NCBI RefSeq assembly: GCF_016755875.1
Contig: NZ_BNED01000005.1
Location: 6,400,001 to 6,464,000, forward strand
From: Streptomyces spororaveus
Lineage (GTDB): Bacteria > Actinomycetota > Actinomycetes > Streptomycetales > Streptomycetaceae
Direction of reading: 5' to 3'
Length of the DNA: 64,000 nt
Position numbers and translations under genes: made by a program. Of this stretch, positions 27,154-34,438 are shown piece by piece (position 1 is the stretch's first letter; every line of letters starts with the position of its first letter). The notes below the pieces were generated by a model. That model saw only the letters and a list, made by a program, of their open reading frames with translations, had not been told where the DNA came from and made no database searches.

Positions 27154-27339
27154 ATGAGCATGGCGATCGCCGGAATGTTCGCCGGCATGGCCCTGGCGTT
27201 CGCCGGCTACTTCGGCGGTTTCGGAGCCTTCCTGCTGGTGGCCGCCCTCGGCGCCATCGGTTTCGTGGCCGGCCGGTTCCTCGACGGGGACCTGGAACCG
27301 GGTGACCTGTTCCGCCGCCGTGACGACCGGCGCGGGTGA
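27154..27339 (+). CDS. Small DUF2273-like membrane protein
   Basis: A 61-aa protein made of one long hydrophobic hairpin (IAGMFAGMALAFAGYFGGFGAFLLVAALGAIGFVAGRFL) followed by a charged GDLEPGDLFRRRDDRRG tail. Similar DUF2273 proteins accompany Asp23 genes in Firmicutes and probably help fix the Asp23 layer to the membrane. The AGAGGAG ribosome site precedes ATG 27154 and the gene starts 15 nt after the first Asp23 gene. Confidence 0.8.
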   Translation: MSMAIAGMFAGMALAFAGYFGGFGAFLLVAALGAIGFVAGRFLDGDLEPGDLFRRRDDRRG

Positions 27340-27346
27340 GGCGCCG

Positions 27347-27712
27347 ATGAGCAGTCCGCCGCGCTCCGCCCCGCCCCGGGTGGACGCCGCCGAGCGCGGC
27401 GCCACCCGTATCGCCGACCGGGTGGTCGCGAAGATCGCCGCCCAGGCCGCCCGGGAGGCGCTCGCCCCAGCCCCGGGCACGCCCCCGCACGCCACCGTCA
27501 CCGTGCACCACGACATCGCCCGGGTCCGGGTCAGCCTGGAGCTGGAGTACCCCTCCGACCTGGCCGCCCAGTGCGCTGCCGTACGCCGCCGGGTCGCCCT
27601 GCGGATCGAGGAGTGCGCGTCGATGTCCGTACCCGAGGTCGACATCGACATCGAGCACCTGCACTCCACCCACACCCGGACCCCCTCCGGGCGGGACCGG
27701 CGGCTGCGGTGA
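27347..27712 (+). CDS. Second, divergent Asp23/Gls24-like protein
   Basis: A 121-aa paralogue: ERGATRIADRVVAKIAAQAARE aligns with the start of the Asp23 domain of the gene 640 nt upstream, and VTVHHDIARVRVSLELEYP...RRVALRIEECASMSVPEVDIDIEHL with its middle and end. It lacks the segment around the GxGSGL turn of the first copy and ends in a basic tail. Start ATG 27347 is 7 nt after the previous stop; its stop overlaps the next gene by 4 nt (GTGA). Confidence 0.8.
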   Translation: MSSPPRSAPPRVDAAERGATRIADRVVAKIAAQAAREALAPAPGTPPHATVTVHHDIARVRVSLELEYPSDLAAQCAAVRRRVALRIEECASMSVPEVDIDIEHLHSTHTRTPSGRDRRLR

Positions 27713-28263
27713 CGGCCCACGGCCCCGGCCGGGCCCGCCGGTTCCGCTCCGCCCGGCGGGTGCCCGCCGCGCTCACCGCGCTGGTCGTGCTCGGGGTGGC
27801 GGGCCTGTTCCTGTACGACCTGGCCGCCGTACGCGCCGGCCGCCCCGGGATGAGCTGGCGCCGCGACCTCGCCGACCGACTGGCGGCACACACCCCCGCG
27901 GACCTGGGGGTGCAGATGATCGCGGGGGCCCTGGTCCTGGCCGGGGCGGTGCTCCTGCTGCTGGCGCTGGCCCCCGGGCTGCGCCGGATCCTGCCGATGC
28001 GGACCCCGGACCCGCCGACGGGCGTCCGGGCCGGGCTCGGCCGCAAGGACGCCGCGCAGATCCTGCGGGACCGCGCCATGGAGGTGTCCGGGGTGCTGTC
28101 CGTCCGGGTCAAGGTGGGCCGGTCGCACGTCGGGGTACGGGCCACCTCGCACTTCCGCGAACTGGACGACGTACGGGCCGACCTGGACGAGGTGCTCGCC
28201 GTCGGCATCGAGGAACTGGGGCTCGCGCACCCGCCGCGGCCGCGTGTACGGGTCAGGAGGTGA
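27709..28263 (+). CDS. DUF6286-type membrane protein of the Asp23 operon
   Basis: A 184-aa protein with two membrane helices (RVPAALTALVVLGVAGLFLYDL and LGVQMIAGALVLAGAVLLLLALAPGL) and a C-terminal soluble domain (KDAAQILRDRAMEVSGVLSVRVKVGRSHVGVRATSHF...LDDVRADLDEVLAVGIEELGL), which resembles the AmaP/Asp23-interacting fold. GTG 27709 overlaps the preceding stop as GTGA. I use the domain number from memory. Confidence 0.78.
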   Translation: MTAHGPGRARRFRSARRVPAALTALVVLGVAGLFLYDLAAVRAGRPGMSWRRDLADRLAAHTPADLGVQMIAGALVLAGAVLLLLALAPGLRRILPMRTPDPPTGVRAGLGRKDAAQILRDRAMEVSGVLSVRVKVGRSHVGVRATSHFRELDDVRADLDEVLAVGIEELGLAHPPRPRVRVRR

Positions 28264-28267
28264 ACGG

Positions 28268-28825
28268 ATGCTCGCAACGGTGAACCGGATCCTGCTGGCC
28301 GTGGCCGGAGCGGTCCTGATGGCGGCCGGGATCGTGCTGCTGACCGGTGCGTGGCCGCTGCACGGCCGCCACGCGCCGCTGCTGAGCGAGGCGACCAGGA
28401 ACCGGTACTGGCACGCCGAGGGCTGGTGGTGGTGGGCGGTGCCCGCCGCGCTCGCGGTGGGCGTACTGCTGGCGCTGTGGTGGCTGCTGTCCCAGCTCAG
28501 GCGCCCGCGACTGCAGGCGGTGGTCGTGGACACCGGCGACGGGGAGTTCGCCACGCTGCGCGGGCGCGCGCTGGAGGAGGCGGTGGCCGCGGAGGCCGGC
28601 GCCCTCTACGGGGTCGCCGGCTGCCGGGTCGCCCTGCGCGGGCGGCGCGGCTCGCCGGCGCTGCGGGTCGCGCTGGAACTGGAACCCCACGCGGTCCCCG
28701 CCGACGCGCTGGCCGCCGTGGCCGGCCCGGTCCTGGCCCACGCCCGGACCTCGGCGGGCCTCCCGGAACTGCCCGCGGAGGCCCGCCTCAAGGTGACGTC
28801 CCACCGGGCCCGGCGCGTGACGTAG
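28268..28825 (+). CDS. AmaP-like alkaline-shock membrane anchor protein
   Basis: A 185-aa protein with two N-terminal helices (ILLAVAGAVLMAAGIVLLTG; GWWWWAVPAALAVGVLLALWWLLS) and a cytoplasmic alpha/beta domain (LRGRALEEAVAAEAGALYGVAGCRVALRGRRGSPALRVALELE). The layout matches AmaP, the anchor that recruits Asp23 to the membrane. A full AGGAGGTGA ribosome site overlaps the previous stop, so expression should be strong relative to the upstream genes. Last gene of the operon. Confidence 0.82.
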   Translation: MLATVNRILLAVAGAVLMAAGIVLLTGAWPLHGRHAPLLSEATRNRYWHAEGWWWWAVPAALAVGVLLALWWLLSQLRRPRLQAVVVDTGDGEFATLRGRALEEAVAAEAGALYGVAGCRVALRGRRGSPALRVALELEPHAVPADALAAVAGPVLAHARTSAGLPELPAEARLKVTSHRARRVT

Positions 28826-28868
28826 CCCGCCGGGACCGCGACCGGGGTCTCCGGCGGTGTCCGGCGGG
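28826..28868. terminator. Bidirectional hairpin between AmaP and SDR genes
   Basis: CCCGCCGG (28826-28833) pairs with CCGGCGGG (28861-28868), with an inner ACCG/CGGT stem. It fills the gap between two convergent genes. Confidence 0.5.
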
Positions 28869-29624
28869 TCAGAAGCCGTGCCGGGAGCCGCCGTCGACCG
28901 GGAGCATGACGCCCGTCAGGTACGACGCCGCCGGGGAGAGCAGGAAGGCCGCCGTACGGCCGAACTCCTCCGGGGCGCCGTACCGGCGCAGCGGGATACG
29001 GGACTCGTTCCCCGCCCGCGCGGCCTCGGCGTCACCGGACAGCGCGTCGAGCTCGCGCACCCGGTCGGTGTCGATACGGGCCGGAAGCAGGCCGACCACC
29101 CGGATCCCGCGCGGGCCGAGCTCCAGCGAGAGGGACTTCGCGAAGCCCGCGAGGCCCGGGCGCAGGCCGTTGGAGATGGTCAGGCCGGGGATCGGCTCAT
29201 GGACCGAGCCCGACAGGACGAAGCCGATGACCCCGCCCTCGCCCAGCTCGGCGGCCGCCGCCCGGGCCAGGCGGACCGCGCCCAGGAAGACCGACTCGAA
29301 CGCCGCCGACCACTGCGCGTCGGTGTTGTCCGCGGCGAAGCCCGGCGCCGGGCCGCCCACGCTGATGAGGATGCCGTCGAGGCGGCCGAAGCGCTCCAGC
29401 GCCGTGGCGACGAGCCGTGCGGCCGCCTCCGGGTCGGAGTTGTCGGCCGCCGCACCGGCCGCGTTCGGGCCGAGCCCGGCGGCGGCGTCGGCCGCCCGCT
29501 TCTCGTCCCGGCCCGTCAGGAGCACCTTCGCGCCGTCGGCGGTCAGTTCCCGGGCGGAGGCGAGGCCGAGGCCGCGCGTGGCGCCGGTGACGATGTAGAC
29601 ACGGTCTTTCAGTCCAAGATCCAT
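28869..29624 (-). CDS. SDR-fold protein with altered catalytic residues
   Basis: A 251-aa Rossmann protein. The cofactor site VTGATRGLGLASA and the LAAADNSD-like and ISVGG (usually NNAG) segments are present, as is the C-terminal GVMLPVDGGSRHGF. At the catalytic position, however, the YxxxK motif is replaced: the segment reads LTISNGLRPGLAGFAKS, with Ser-Asn where Tyr is expected and Arg where Lys is expected. It may use a different proton relay or be a binding protein. It converges with the Asp23 operon and lies 9 nt from the SURF1 stop, so it is probably co-transcribed after SURF1. Confidence 0.85.
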   Translation of the reverse strand: MDLGLKDRVYIVTGATRGLGLASARELTADGAKVLLTGRDEKRAADAAAGLGPNAAGAAADNSDPEAAARLVATALERFGRLDGILISVGGPAPGFAADNTDAQWSAAFESVFLGAVRLARAAAAELGEGGVIGFVLSGSVHEPIPGLTISNGLRPGLAGFAKSLSLELGPRGIRVVGLLPARIDTDRVRELDALSGDAEAARAGNESRIPLRRYGAPEEFGRTAAFLLSPAASYLTGVMLPVDGGSRHGF

Positions 29625-29633
29625 GCCGACACG

Positions 29634-30425
29634 CTACGCCGTCGCCGGCTCCTGCCGGGAGGCTTCGGCCCGGGCGGCCTCTTCCTCACGCTCGCGCTTC
29701 TCCCGCCGTACGAGGACCACCCAGCCCACCGGAACCGCGGCGGCGAACAGCCACCACTGGACGGCGTACGCCATGTGGGGGCCGATCGAGTCGTGGTCGG
29801 GGTCGGCGATCGTCTCCGGACTGCCGTCCGCCGGCTTGGGAGCCGTCAGCTCCAGGTACCCGCCGAGCACCGTCCGGCCCAGGTACTCCGCCTGCTGCTC
29901 GCTGTTGATCAGCATCACCTGGCGGTCCGGCAGGCCCTTGCGGTCCTTGATGCCGCTGCCGCCGCTGGTCTCGTCGGCCTTCAGCCGGCCGGTGACCGTG
30001 ACCTCGCCCGCGGGCGCGGCCGGCACCGGCGGGTAGGCGCGCGGGTCGTCGCCGCCCGGTACCCAGCCCCGGTTGACCAGGACCACCCGGCCGTCGGCGA
30101 GGACCAGCGGGGTCAGGACGTGGAAGCCGACCTTGTCGTCGTTGTCGGTGCGCATCCGGACGACGACCTCGTGCGCGGAGTCGTACGTGCCGGTCGCGGT
30201 GACCGCGCGCCAGAAGTCCGCGCGGGGGACCCGGTGTCCGGGGGAGGTGATCGCGGTCATGGGGACCGGCTCCGCCCGCAGGTTCGCCTCGATCAGCTGG
30301 TTCTGCGTGACCCGGTGCTCGTGGCGGTGGTACTGCCAGAACCCGAGCTTGATCATCGCGGGGATGAGGGCGAGGGCCATCAGGGTGAGGAACACCCACT
30401 GCCGGGTCAGCACAAAGCGGTACAC
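29634..30425 (-). CDS. SURF1 family cytochrome oxidase assembly protein
   Basis: A 263-aa inner-membrane protein with a helix at each end (WVFLTLMALALIPAMIKLGFWQ; MAYAVQWWLFAAAVPVGWVVLV) and the SURF1 blocks LGFWQYHRHEHR, VLVNRGWVP and GPHMAYAVQWW. SURF1 proteins help insert haem a or copper into aa3 oxidase. The GTG at 30423-30425 has TACCGT 7 nt upstream on the same strand, suggesting leaderless expression and supporting this start. The C-terminus is Glu/Arg/Ala-rich. Confidence 0.9.
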   Translation of the reverse strand: MYRFVLTRQWVFLTLMALALIPAMIKLGFWQYHRHEHRVTQNQLIEANLRAEPVPMTAITSPGHRVPRADFWRAVTATGTYDSAHEVVVRMRTDNDDKVGFHVLTPLVLADGRVVLVNRGWVPGGDDPRAYPPVPAAPAGEVTVTGRLKADETSGGSGIKDRKGLPDRQVMLINSEQQAEYLGRTVLGGYLELTAPKPADGSPETIADPDHDSIGPHMAYAVQWWLFAAAVPVGWVVLVRREKREREEEAARAEASRQEPATA

Positions 30426-30432
30426 GCCCACG

Positions 30433-30438
30433 ACGGTA
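30433..30438 (-). promoter_or_regulatory. Candidate -10 box for leaderless SURF1 mRNA
   Basis: TACCGT on the minus strand, separated from the GTG start by CGTGGGC (7 nt). Confidence 0.4.
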
Positions 30439-30492
30439 CCCGCAGCGCGAAGGACCCCGGCGGCCGGGTGGCCGTCCGGGGTCATGGAGTCC

Positions 30493-30535
30493 GGGACGGG
30501 GTGTCGGAACGAGGCGTCGGGACGGGGTGTCGGAA
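30493..30535. repeat. Perfect 17-nt direct repeat in a G-rich intergenic tract
   Basis: GGGACGGGGTGTCGGAA occurs at 30493-30509 and again at 30519-30535 (period 26); a third partial copy (TGGGGTGTCGGGG) follows at about 30536-30548, and further GGGG runs continue to 30580. The tract lies between the zinc-ribbon and SURF1 genes and could form G-quadruplexes. Confidence 0.6.
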
Positions 30536-30594
30536 TGGGGTGTCGGGGCGGGGGCGTGGAGACGGGGTCGGGACGGGGCCGCGACGCGGGGGAG

Positions 30595-30828
30595 TCAGAC
30601 GCGGTCGACGATGCCCACCTTCCCCTCCGCCCGCGCGCAGTGCGCCCCGCAGAACCACTGCCCCGCGACCTCCACGCCCTGGCCGATGATCGAGACCCGG
30701 CAGTGCTCGCAGACGGGCGCCATGCGGTGGATGGCGCAGGAGAAGCAATCGAAGACATGCACCGCACCCTGTGCGTGGACTTCGAAGGACATGCCGTAAT
30801 CGTTTCCGCAGACCTCACAACGTGCCAT
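30595..30828 (-). CDS. Small zinc-ribbon protein with four Cys-x2-3-Cys pairs
   Basis: A 77-aa cysteine-rich protein: MARCEVCGN, DCFSC, VCEHC and FCGAHC supply eight Cys, with nearby His (HRMAPVC, HGA). The pattern suggests two treble-clef or zinc-ribbon knuckles, as in small nucleic-acid or protein-binding zinc proteins. ATG at 30826-30828 is favoured because it begins right before the first knuckle; a longer form from 30864 would add 12 residues. Function unknown. Confidence 0.8.
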   Translation of the reverse strand: MARCEVCGNDYGMSFEVHAQGAVHVFDCFSCAIHRMAPVCEHCRVSIIGQGVEVAGQWFCGAHCARAEGKVGIVDRV

Positions 30829-30920
30829 GGGCCGAATGCTGCGCACGGGGAAGGAGCGGAACAAGATCCGGCGGGGTGAGTCGCCGCGCCTGCACCCGGC
30901 CGGCGCAACGGCCCCGCCGT

Positions 30921-31892
30921 TCAGGACTCGGCCGGGGCCACGTCCCGCAGCAGCTGGGTGAAGGCCGCCTCGTCGACGACCGGAGTGCCGAAGCTCTTCG
31001 CCTTGACCGTCTTGGAGGTCGCCGAGTCGGGGTCGTTGGTCACCAGGAGGCTGGTGAGCCGCGACACACTCGTCGCGATGTGCAGGCCCGCCTCGACCGC
31101 ACGGTCCTCCAGCAGCTCCCGCTCCACCGAGGTGTCACCGGAGAAGGCGATCCGCATGCCCTGCTTCAGCGGCTTGCCGTCCTCGAACCGCCCCGGGTTC
31201 GGGTGCGGGCACGGCGGCCGCTTGCGCGAGGGCCGCCAGCTGCTGCCCCGGTAGGAGGCCTGGTACCCGACGCGCGGGGTGACGGGGGAGTCCGACCACT
31301 CCGTCAGCGGCCGGCATTCCAGCAGGGGGAGCCGTACACCGCCCTCCGCGGCCGCGTGCAGCGAGGGGCGGAACGCCTCCGCGAGCACCCGGGCGTCGTC
31401 GAGCGCGTGGTGGGCGCGCTGCTGGACCACGCCGAAGTGCGCGGCGAGCGACTCCAGCTTGTGGTTGGGCAGCGGCAGGTTCAGTTCCTTCGACAGGGCG
31501 ATGGTGCACAGCCGCTGACGGACCGGCGCCGTCGCGGAGGCCCGCGCGTACTCCCGGGCGATCATCTGCCAGTCGAAGATGGCGTTGTGCGCGACCAGCA
31601 CCCGGTCCGCGAGCCGGTCGGCGAACTCCGCGGCGATGTCCTCGAAGAGCGGGGCGTCGGAGAGCATCGCGCTCGTCAGCCCGTGGATCCACACCGGTCC
31701 CGGGTCCCGCCGCGGATTGACCAGCGTGTACCAGTGGTCCTCCACATTGCCCTGGGCGTCCAGCCGGTAGACGGCGGCGGAGACTATCCGGTCGTCGCGA
31801 GCGAGCCCGGTGGTCTCCACGTCGACGACCGCGTACCCCTGTGGGTACGCGGTCGGCCACGTCGTCTCTGCGGTCGTACGGTCGTCGAGCAT
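30921..31892 (-). CDS. DEDDh 3'-5' exonuclease with C-terminal BRCT domain
   Basis: A 323-aa protein. The DnaQ-like exonuclease domain spans about residues 15-185: VVDVETTGLARDD (ExoI), VAHNAIFDWQMI (ExoII) and HHALDDARVLAE (ExoIII with the DEDDh His). A linker rich in Arg/Pro precedes a BRCT domain (about 240-320: MRIAFSGDTSVERELLEDRAVEAGL, VTNDPDSATSKTVKAKSFGTPVVDEAAF). The combination suggests a repair or proofreading nuclease recruited to protein partners. ATG at 31890-31892; a GTG two codons earlier is possible. Confidence 0.9.
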   Translation of the reverse strand: MLDDRTTAETTWPTAYPQGYAVVDVETTGLARDDRIVSAAVYRLDAQGNVEDHWYTLVNPRRDPGPVWIHGLTSAMLSDAPLFEDIAAEFADRLADRVLVAHNAIFDWQMIAREYARASATAPVRQRLCTIALSKELNLPLPNHKLESLAAHFGVVQQRAHHALDDARVLAEAFRPSLHAAAEGGVRLPLLECRPLTEWSDSPVTPRVGYQASYRGSSWRPSRKRPPCPHPNPGRFEDGKPLKQGMRIAFSGDTSVERELLEDRAVEAGLHIATSVSRLTSLLVTNDPDSATSKTVKAKSFGTPVVDEAAFTQLLRDVAPAES

Positions 31893-31972
31893 GGTCACAG
31901 AGGATATCGGCCCCGACTGACACCCGTGGCCGCACCGGCGCTTCCCGGCCGTCGGCCCAGGGCGGCGACCGG

Positions 31973-32608
31973 CTATCGCGGCGGTGCCGCGCCCGGCGCG
32001 AGCAGGGTGTGCACCAGGGCCCGTACGGACAGCAGGAACAGCCGGTCCGGGTCCGCCGGGCGGGCCAGGGCGCGGGCGAGGGCCGGGTCGTGGGGGGCCG
32101 CGGCGGGGTCCCAGAGCTCGCTCTCGGCCGGGGACTGGGCGGGGGAGCGTTCGCGGCTGCGCTCGACGAGCAGGTACCCGACGACCTGGAACTGGACGGC
32201 GCGCACCGCGTCCGCCGCCCGGGCGCCGCGCAGCCCGGCGGCGTGCACCTCGTGGACGAGTGCCTGCTGGGCGGGGAGGAACATCCGCTCGGTGAGCCCG
32301 CGTTCGTGGACCATCGCGATCAGGTGCGGCCGCTCGCGCAGCTCGCGGCGCAGGATGCGGGCCACGGACAGGATCCGGTCGGCGGGGGCGCGGCCGCTGG
32401 GCCGGATGGCTCCCATCTCCTCCACGGTCCGCCGCACGAGGGCGTCGAGCAGTGATTCGCGGTTGCCGACGTGCCAGTAGATGGACGTCACGGCGGTGCC
32501 CAGCTCGGCGGCGAGCTTGCGCATGGTGAGCGCGGCCGGACCGTGCTGCATGACCAGGGCCGCGGCGGCGTCCAGCACCTCGTCGCGGGTGAGCGCGGTT
32601 CTGGCCAC
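31973..32608 (-). CDS. TetR family transcriptional regulator
   Basis: A 211-aa repressor. The N-terminal HTH is clear: TRDEVLDAAAALVMQHGPAALTMRKLAAELGTAVTSIYWHVGNRESLLDALVRR. The C-terminal ligand domain resembles the TetR_C type. It starts with GTG at 32606-32608 and diverges from the ADC operon across 125 nt, so it is the obvious candidate regulator of 32734-36972. The C-terminal end is Arg/Pro/Ala-rich. Confidence 0.9.
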   Translation of the reverse strand: MARTALTRDEVLDAAAALVMQHGPAALTMRKLAAELGTAVTSIYWHVGNRESLLDALVRRTVEEMGAIRPSGRAPADRILSVARILRRELRERPHLIAMVHERGLTERMFLPAQQALVHEVHAAGLRGARAADAVRAVQFQVVGYLLVERSRERSPAQSPAESELWDPAAAPHDPALARALARPADPDRLFLLSVRALVHTLLAPGAAPPR

Positions 32609-32733
32609 GGCGGCCCACCACCAATCTGTCGGATCGTCAATTCTGGTCCGTGCGCGGGTCTTTACCCTTCATCGGTGGCGGTGTAACTGTGTTACAGAAC
32701 CGACTCCCCCCGAGCTGAGGGATGGTGCGAGAC

Positions 32734-33543
32734 ATGGCACGCGTACGGTACGGAGCACGGACCGGGGCCGAGATCGCGGCGTCGCGCGAGAAGAGTTCCG
32801 GACTCCCGGACATCTGGTCGACCGGTGTCGTGGCCGTCTGGGAGAGCGACCCCGACGTGGTCGCGGCGGTCCTGCCGCCGCCGCTCAAACCGGCCGACCG
32901 GCCCCTGGTGCGGGCCAACATCAGCAAGGTGGACCTGCCCGGCTACCCGCTCGGCGCCGGCTCGGTGGCCGTCGCCGCCCGGCACGGCGGGACCGAGGGC
33001 TGGTACCCGCTGGTCATGCCGATGACCCTCGAACGCGCCCTGACCGGCGGCCGCGAGGTCTTCGGCGAGCCGAAGAAGCTGGGCGAGGTCACCGTGGAGC
33101 GCGACGGGCTCGTCGTACGGGCCGCTCTCGCCCGGCACGGGATCGCCTTCGTCGAGGTGCGCGGGGCGGTGGACCGCGCGCTGCCGCTGCCCGAGCCCAC
33201 CCGGAAGACCGACTTCTACTTCAAGTTCCTGCCCGCCGTCGACGGTTCGGGCTTCGACGTGGACCCGGTGCTCGTGCACTGCACGCGCAACGAGAAGGTC
33301 CGCAAGCTGGAGCACGTCACCGGCGACATCGTCCTGCGCGAGTCGATGTACGACCCGGTCGCCGACCTCCCCGTCCGCCGGATCGTGGAGATCACCATCG
33401 GCGAGAAGACCACCGACCAGAAGGGCCGGGTCGTGGAGCGGGTCAGCGCCCAGGCCCTGCTCCCGTACATCCACCAGCGCTACGACGACCCCCTGCAGAT
33501 CTTCGACGCGGCCCCGGAGGGCTCGTCAGGGGGGAGGGGCTGA
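32734..33543 (+). CDS. Acetoacetate decarboxylase (ADC)-fold protein
   Basis: A 269-aa ADC-superfamily protein: LPPPLKPADRPLVRANISKVDLPG, then YPLVMPMTLERALTGGREVFGEPKKLGEV, where GEPKK holds the lysine expected to form a Schiff base, and FYFKFLPAVDGSGF with a beta-barrel C-terminus. Many actinobacterial members act on substrates other than acetoacetate as decarboxylases or aldolase-dehydratases. ATG 32734 is chosen; GATGGT 7 nt upstream resembles the promoter layout of other leaderless genes here, and ATG 32722 would add four residues. First gene of a four-gene operon. Confidence 0.85.
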   Translation: MARVRYGARTGAEIAASREKSSGLPDIWSTGVVAVWESDPDVVAAVLPPPLKPADRPLVRANISKVDLPGYPLGAGSVAVAARHGGTEGWYPLVMPMTLERALTGGREVFGEPKKLGEVTVERDGLVVRAALARHGIAFVEVRGAVDRALPLPEPTRKTDFYFKFLPAVDGSGFDVDPVLVHCTRNEKVRKLEHVTGDIVLRESMYDPVADLPVRRIVEITIGEKTTDQKGRVVERVSAQALLPYIHQRYDDPLQIFDAAPEGSSGGRG

Positions 33544-33544
33544 C

Positions 33545-34429
33545 ATGCGACTCGAACCCGGACAGGTGGCCGTGGTCACCGGAGCCGCCGGCGGCATCGG
33601 CCTCGCCATGGCCCGCCGCTTCGCCGCCGAAGGGCTGAAGGTGGTCCTCGCGGACGTCGAGGAGGGCGCCCTGCGCAAGGCCGCCGGTGAACTCGCCGCG
33701 GACGGCGCCCAGGTGCTCGCCAGGGTGGTCGACGTCAGCGACCGCGACTCGGTGATCGCGCTGGCCGACGCCGTCTACGAGGCCTTCGGCGCCGTGCACG
33801 TGCTCTGCAACAACGCGGGCGTCGGCTCCGGCGCCGAGGGCCGGATGTGGGAGCACGAGCCCAACGACTGGAAGTGGGCCTTCTCCGTCAACGTGTGGGG
33901 CGTCTTCCACGGCATCCAGGCCTTCGTCCCCCGCATGATCGCCGCCGGCGGGCCCGGCCACATCGTCAACACCTCCTCCGGCGACGGCGGCATCGCACCC
34001 CTGCCCACCGCCTCCGTGTACGCCGTCACCAAGGCGGCCGTCGTCACCATGACCGAGTCGCTCTACGCCCACCTCAAGGCGGAGGGCGCCGCCGTCGGCG
34101 CCTCCGTCCTCTTCCCCGGGCCGCACATGCTGCGCACCGGGCTGTGGGAGTCGCACCGCAACCGGCCCGAGCGGTACGCGAAGCAGCGGCCGCGCAAGGC
34201 CCCGTACCGCAGCCTCGACCAGTACGAGGCGGCGATGAGGCAGGCCGGACACGAGGTGCGCTTCACCCCGGTCGAGGAGGTCGCCGAGCACGTCGTCGAC
34301 GGCATCCGCGCCGACCGCTTCTGGATGCTCCCGGCCGGCGAGCACAGCGACCGGCAGATCCGCGCCCGGTCGCAGTCGATGCTCGACCGGACCAATCCCG
34401 GCTACCTGGAAAGTTTCATCCTCGACTGA
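33545..34429 (+). CDS. SDR family NAD(P)-dependent oxidoreductase
   Basis: A 294-aa classical SDR: VTGAAGGIGLAMARRFA, LCNNAGVGSG, NTSSGDG and catalytic YAVTKAAVV (Tyr-x3-Lys). The C-terminal part is longer than usual and carries an aromatic RPERYAKQRPRKAPYRSLDQYEAAM insertion and an FTPVEEVAEHVVDGI helix. It is 2 nt after the ADC stop and 9 nt before the next gene. Probably oxidises or reduces an alcohol/ketone in the same route. Confidence 0.9.
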   Translation: MRLEPGQVAVVTGAAGGIGLAMARRFAAEGLKVVLADVEEGALRKAAGELAADGAQVLARVVDVSDRDSVIALADAVYEAFGAVHVLCNNAGVGSGAEGRMWEHEPNDWKWAFSVNVWGVFHGIQAFVPRMIAAGGPGHIVNTSSGDGGIAPLPTASVYAVTKAAVVTMTESLYAHLKAEGAAVGASVLFPGPHMLRTGLWESHRNRPERYAKQRPRKAPYRSLDQYEAAMRQAGHEVRFTPVEEVAEHVVDGIRADRFWMLPAGEHSDRQIRARSQSMLDRTNPGYLESFILD

Positions 34430-34438
34430 GGGGCGTCT

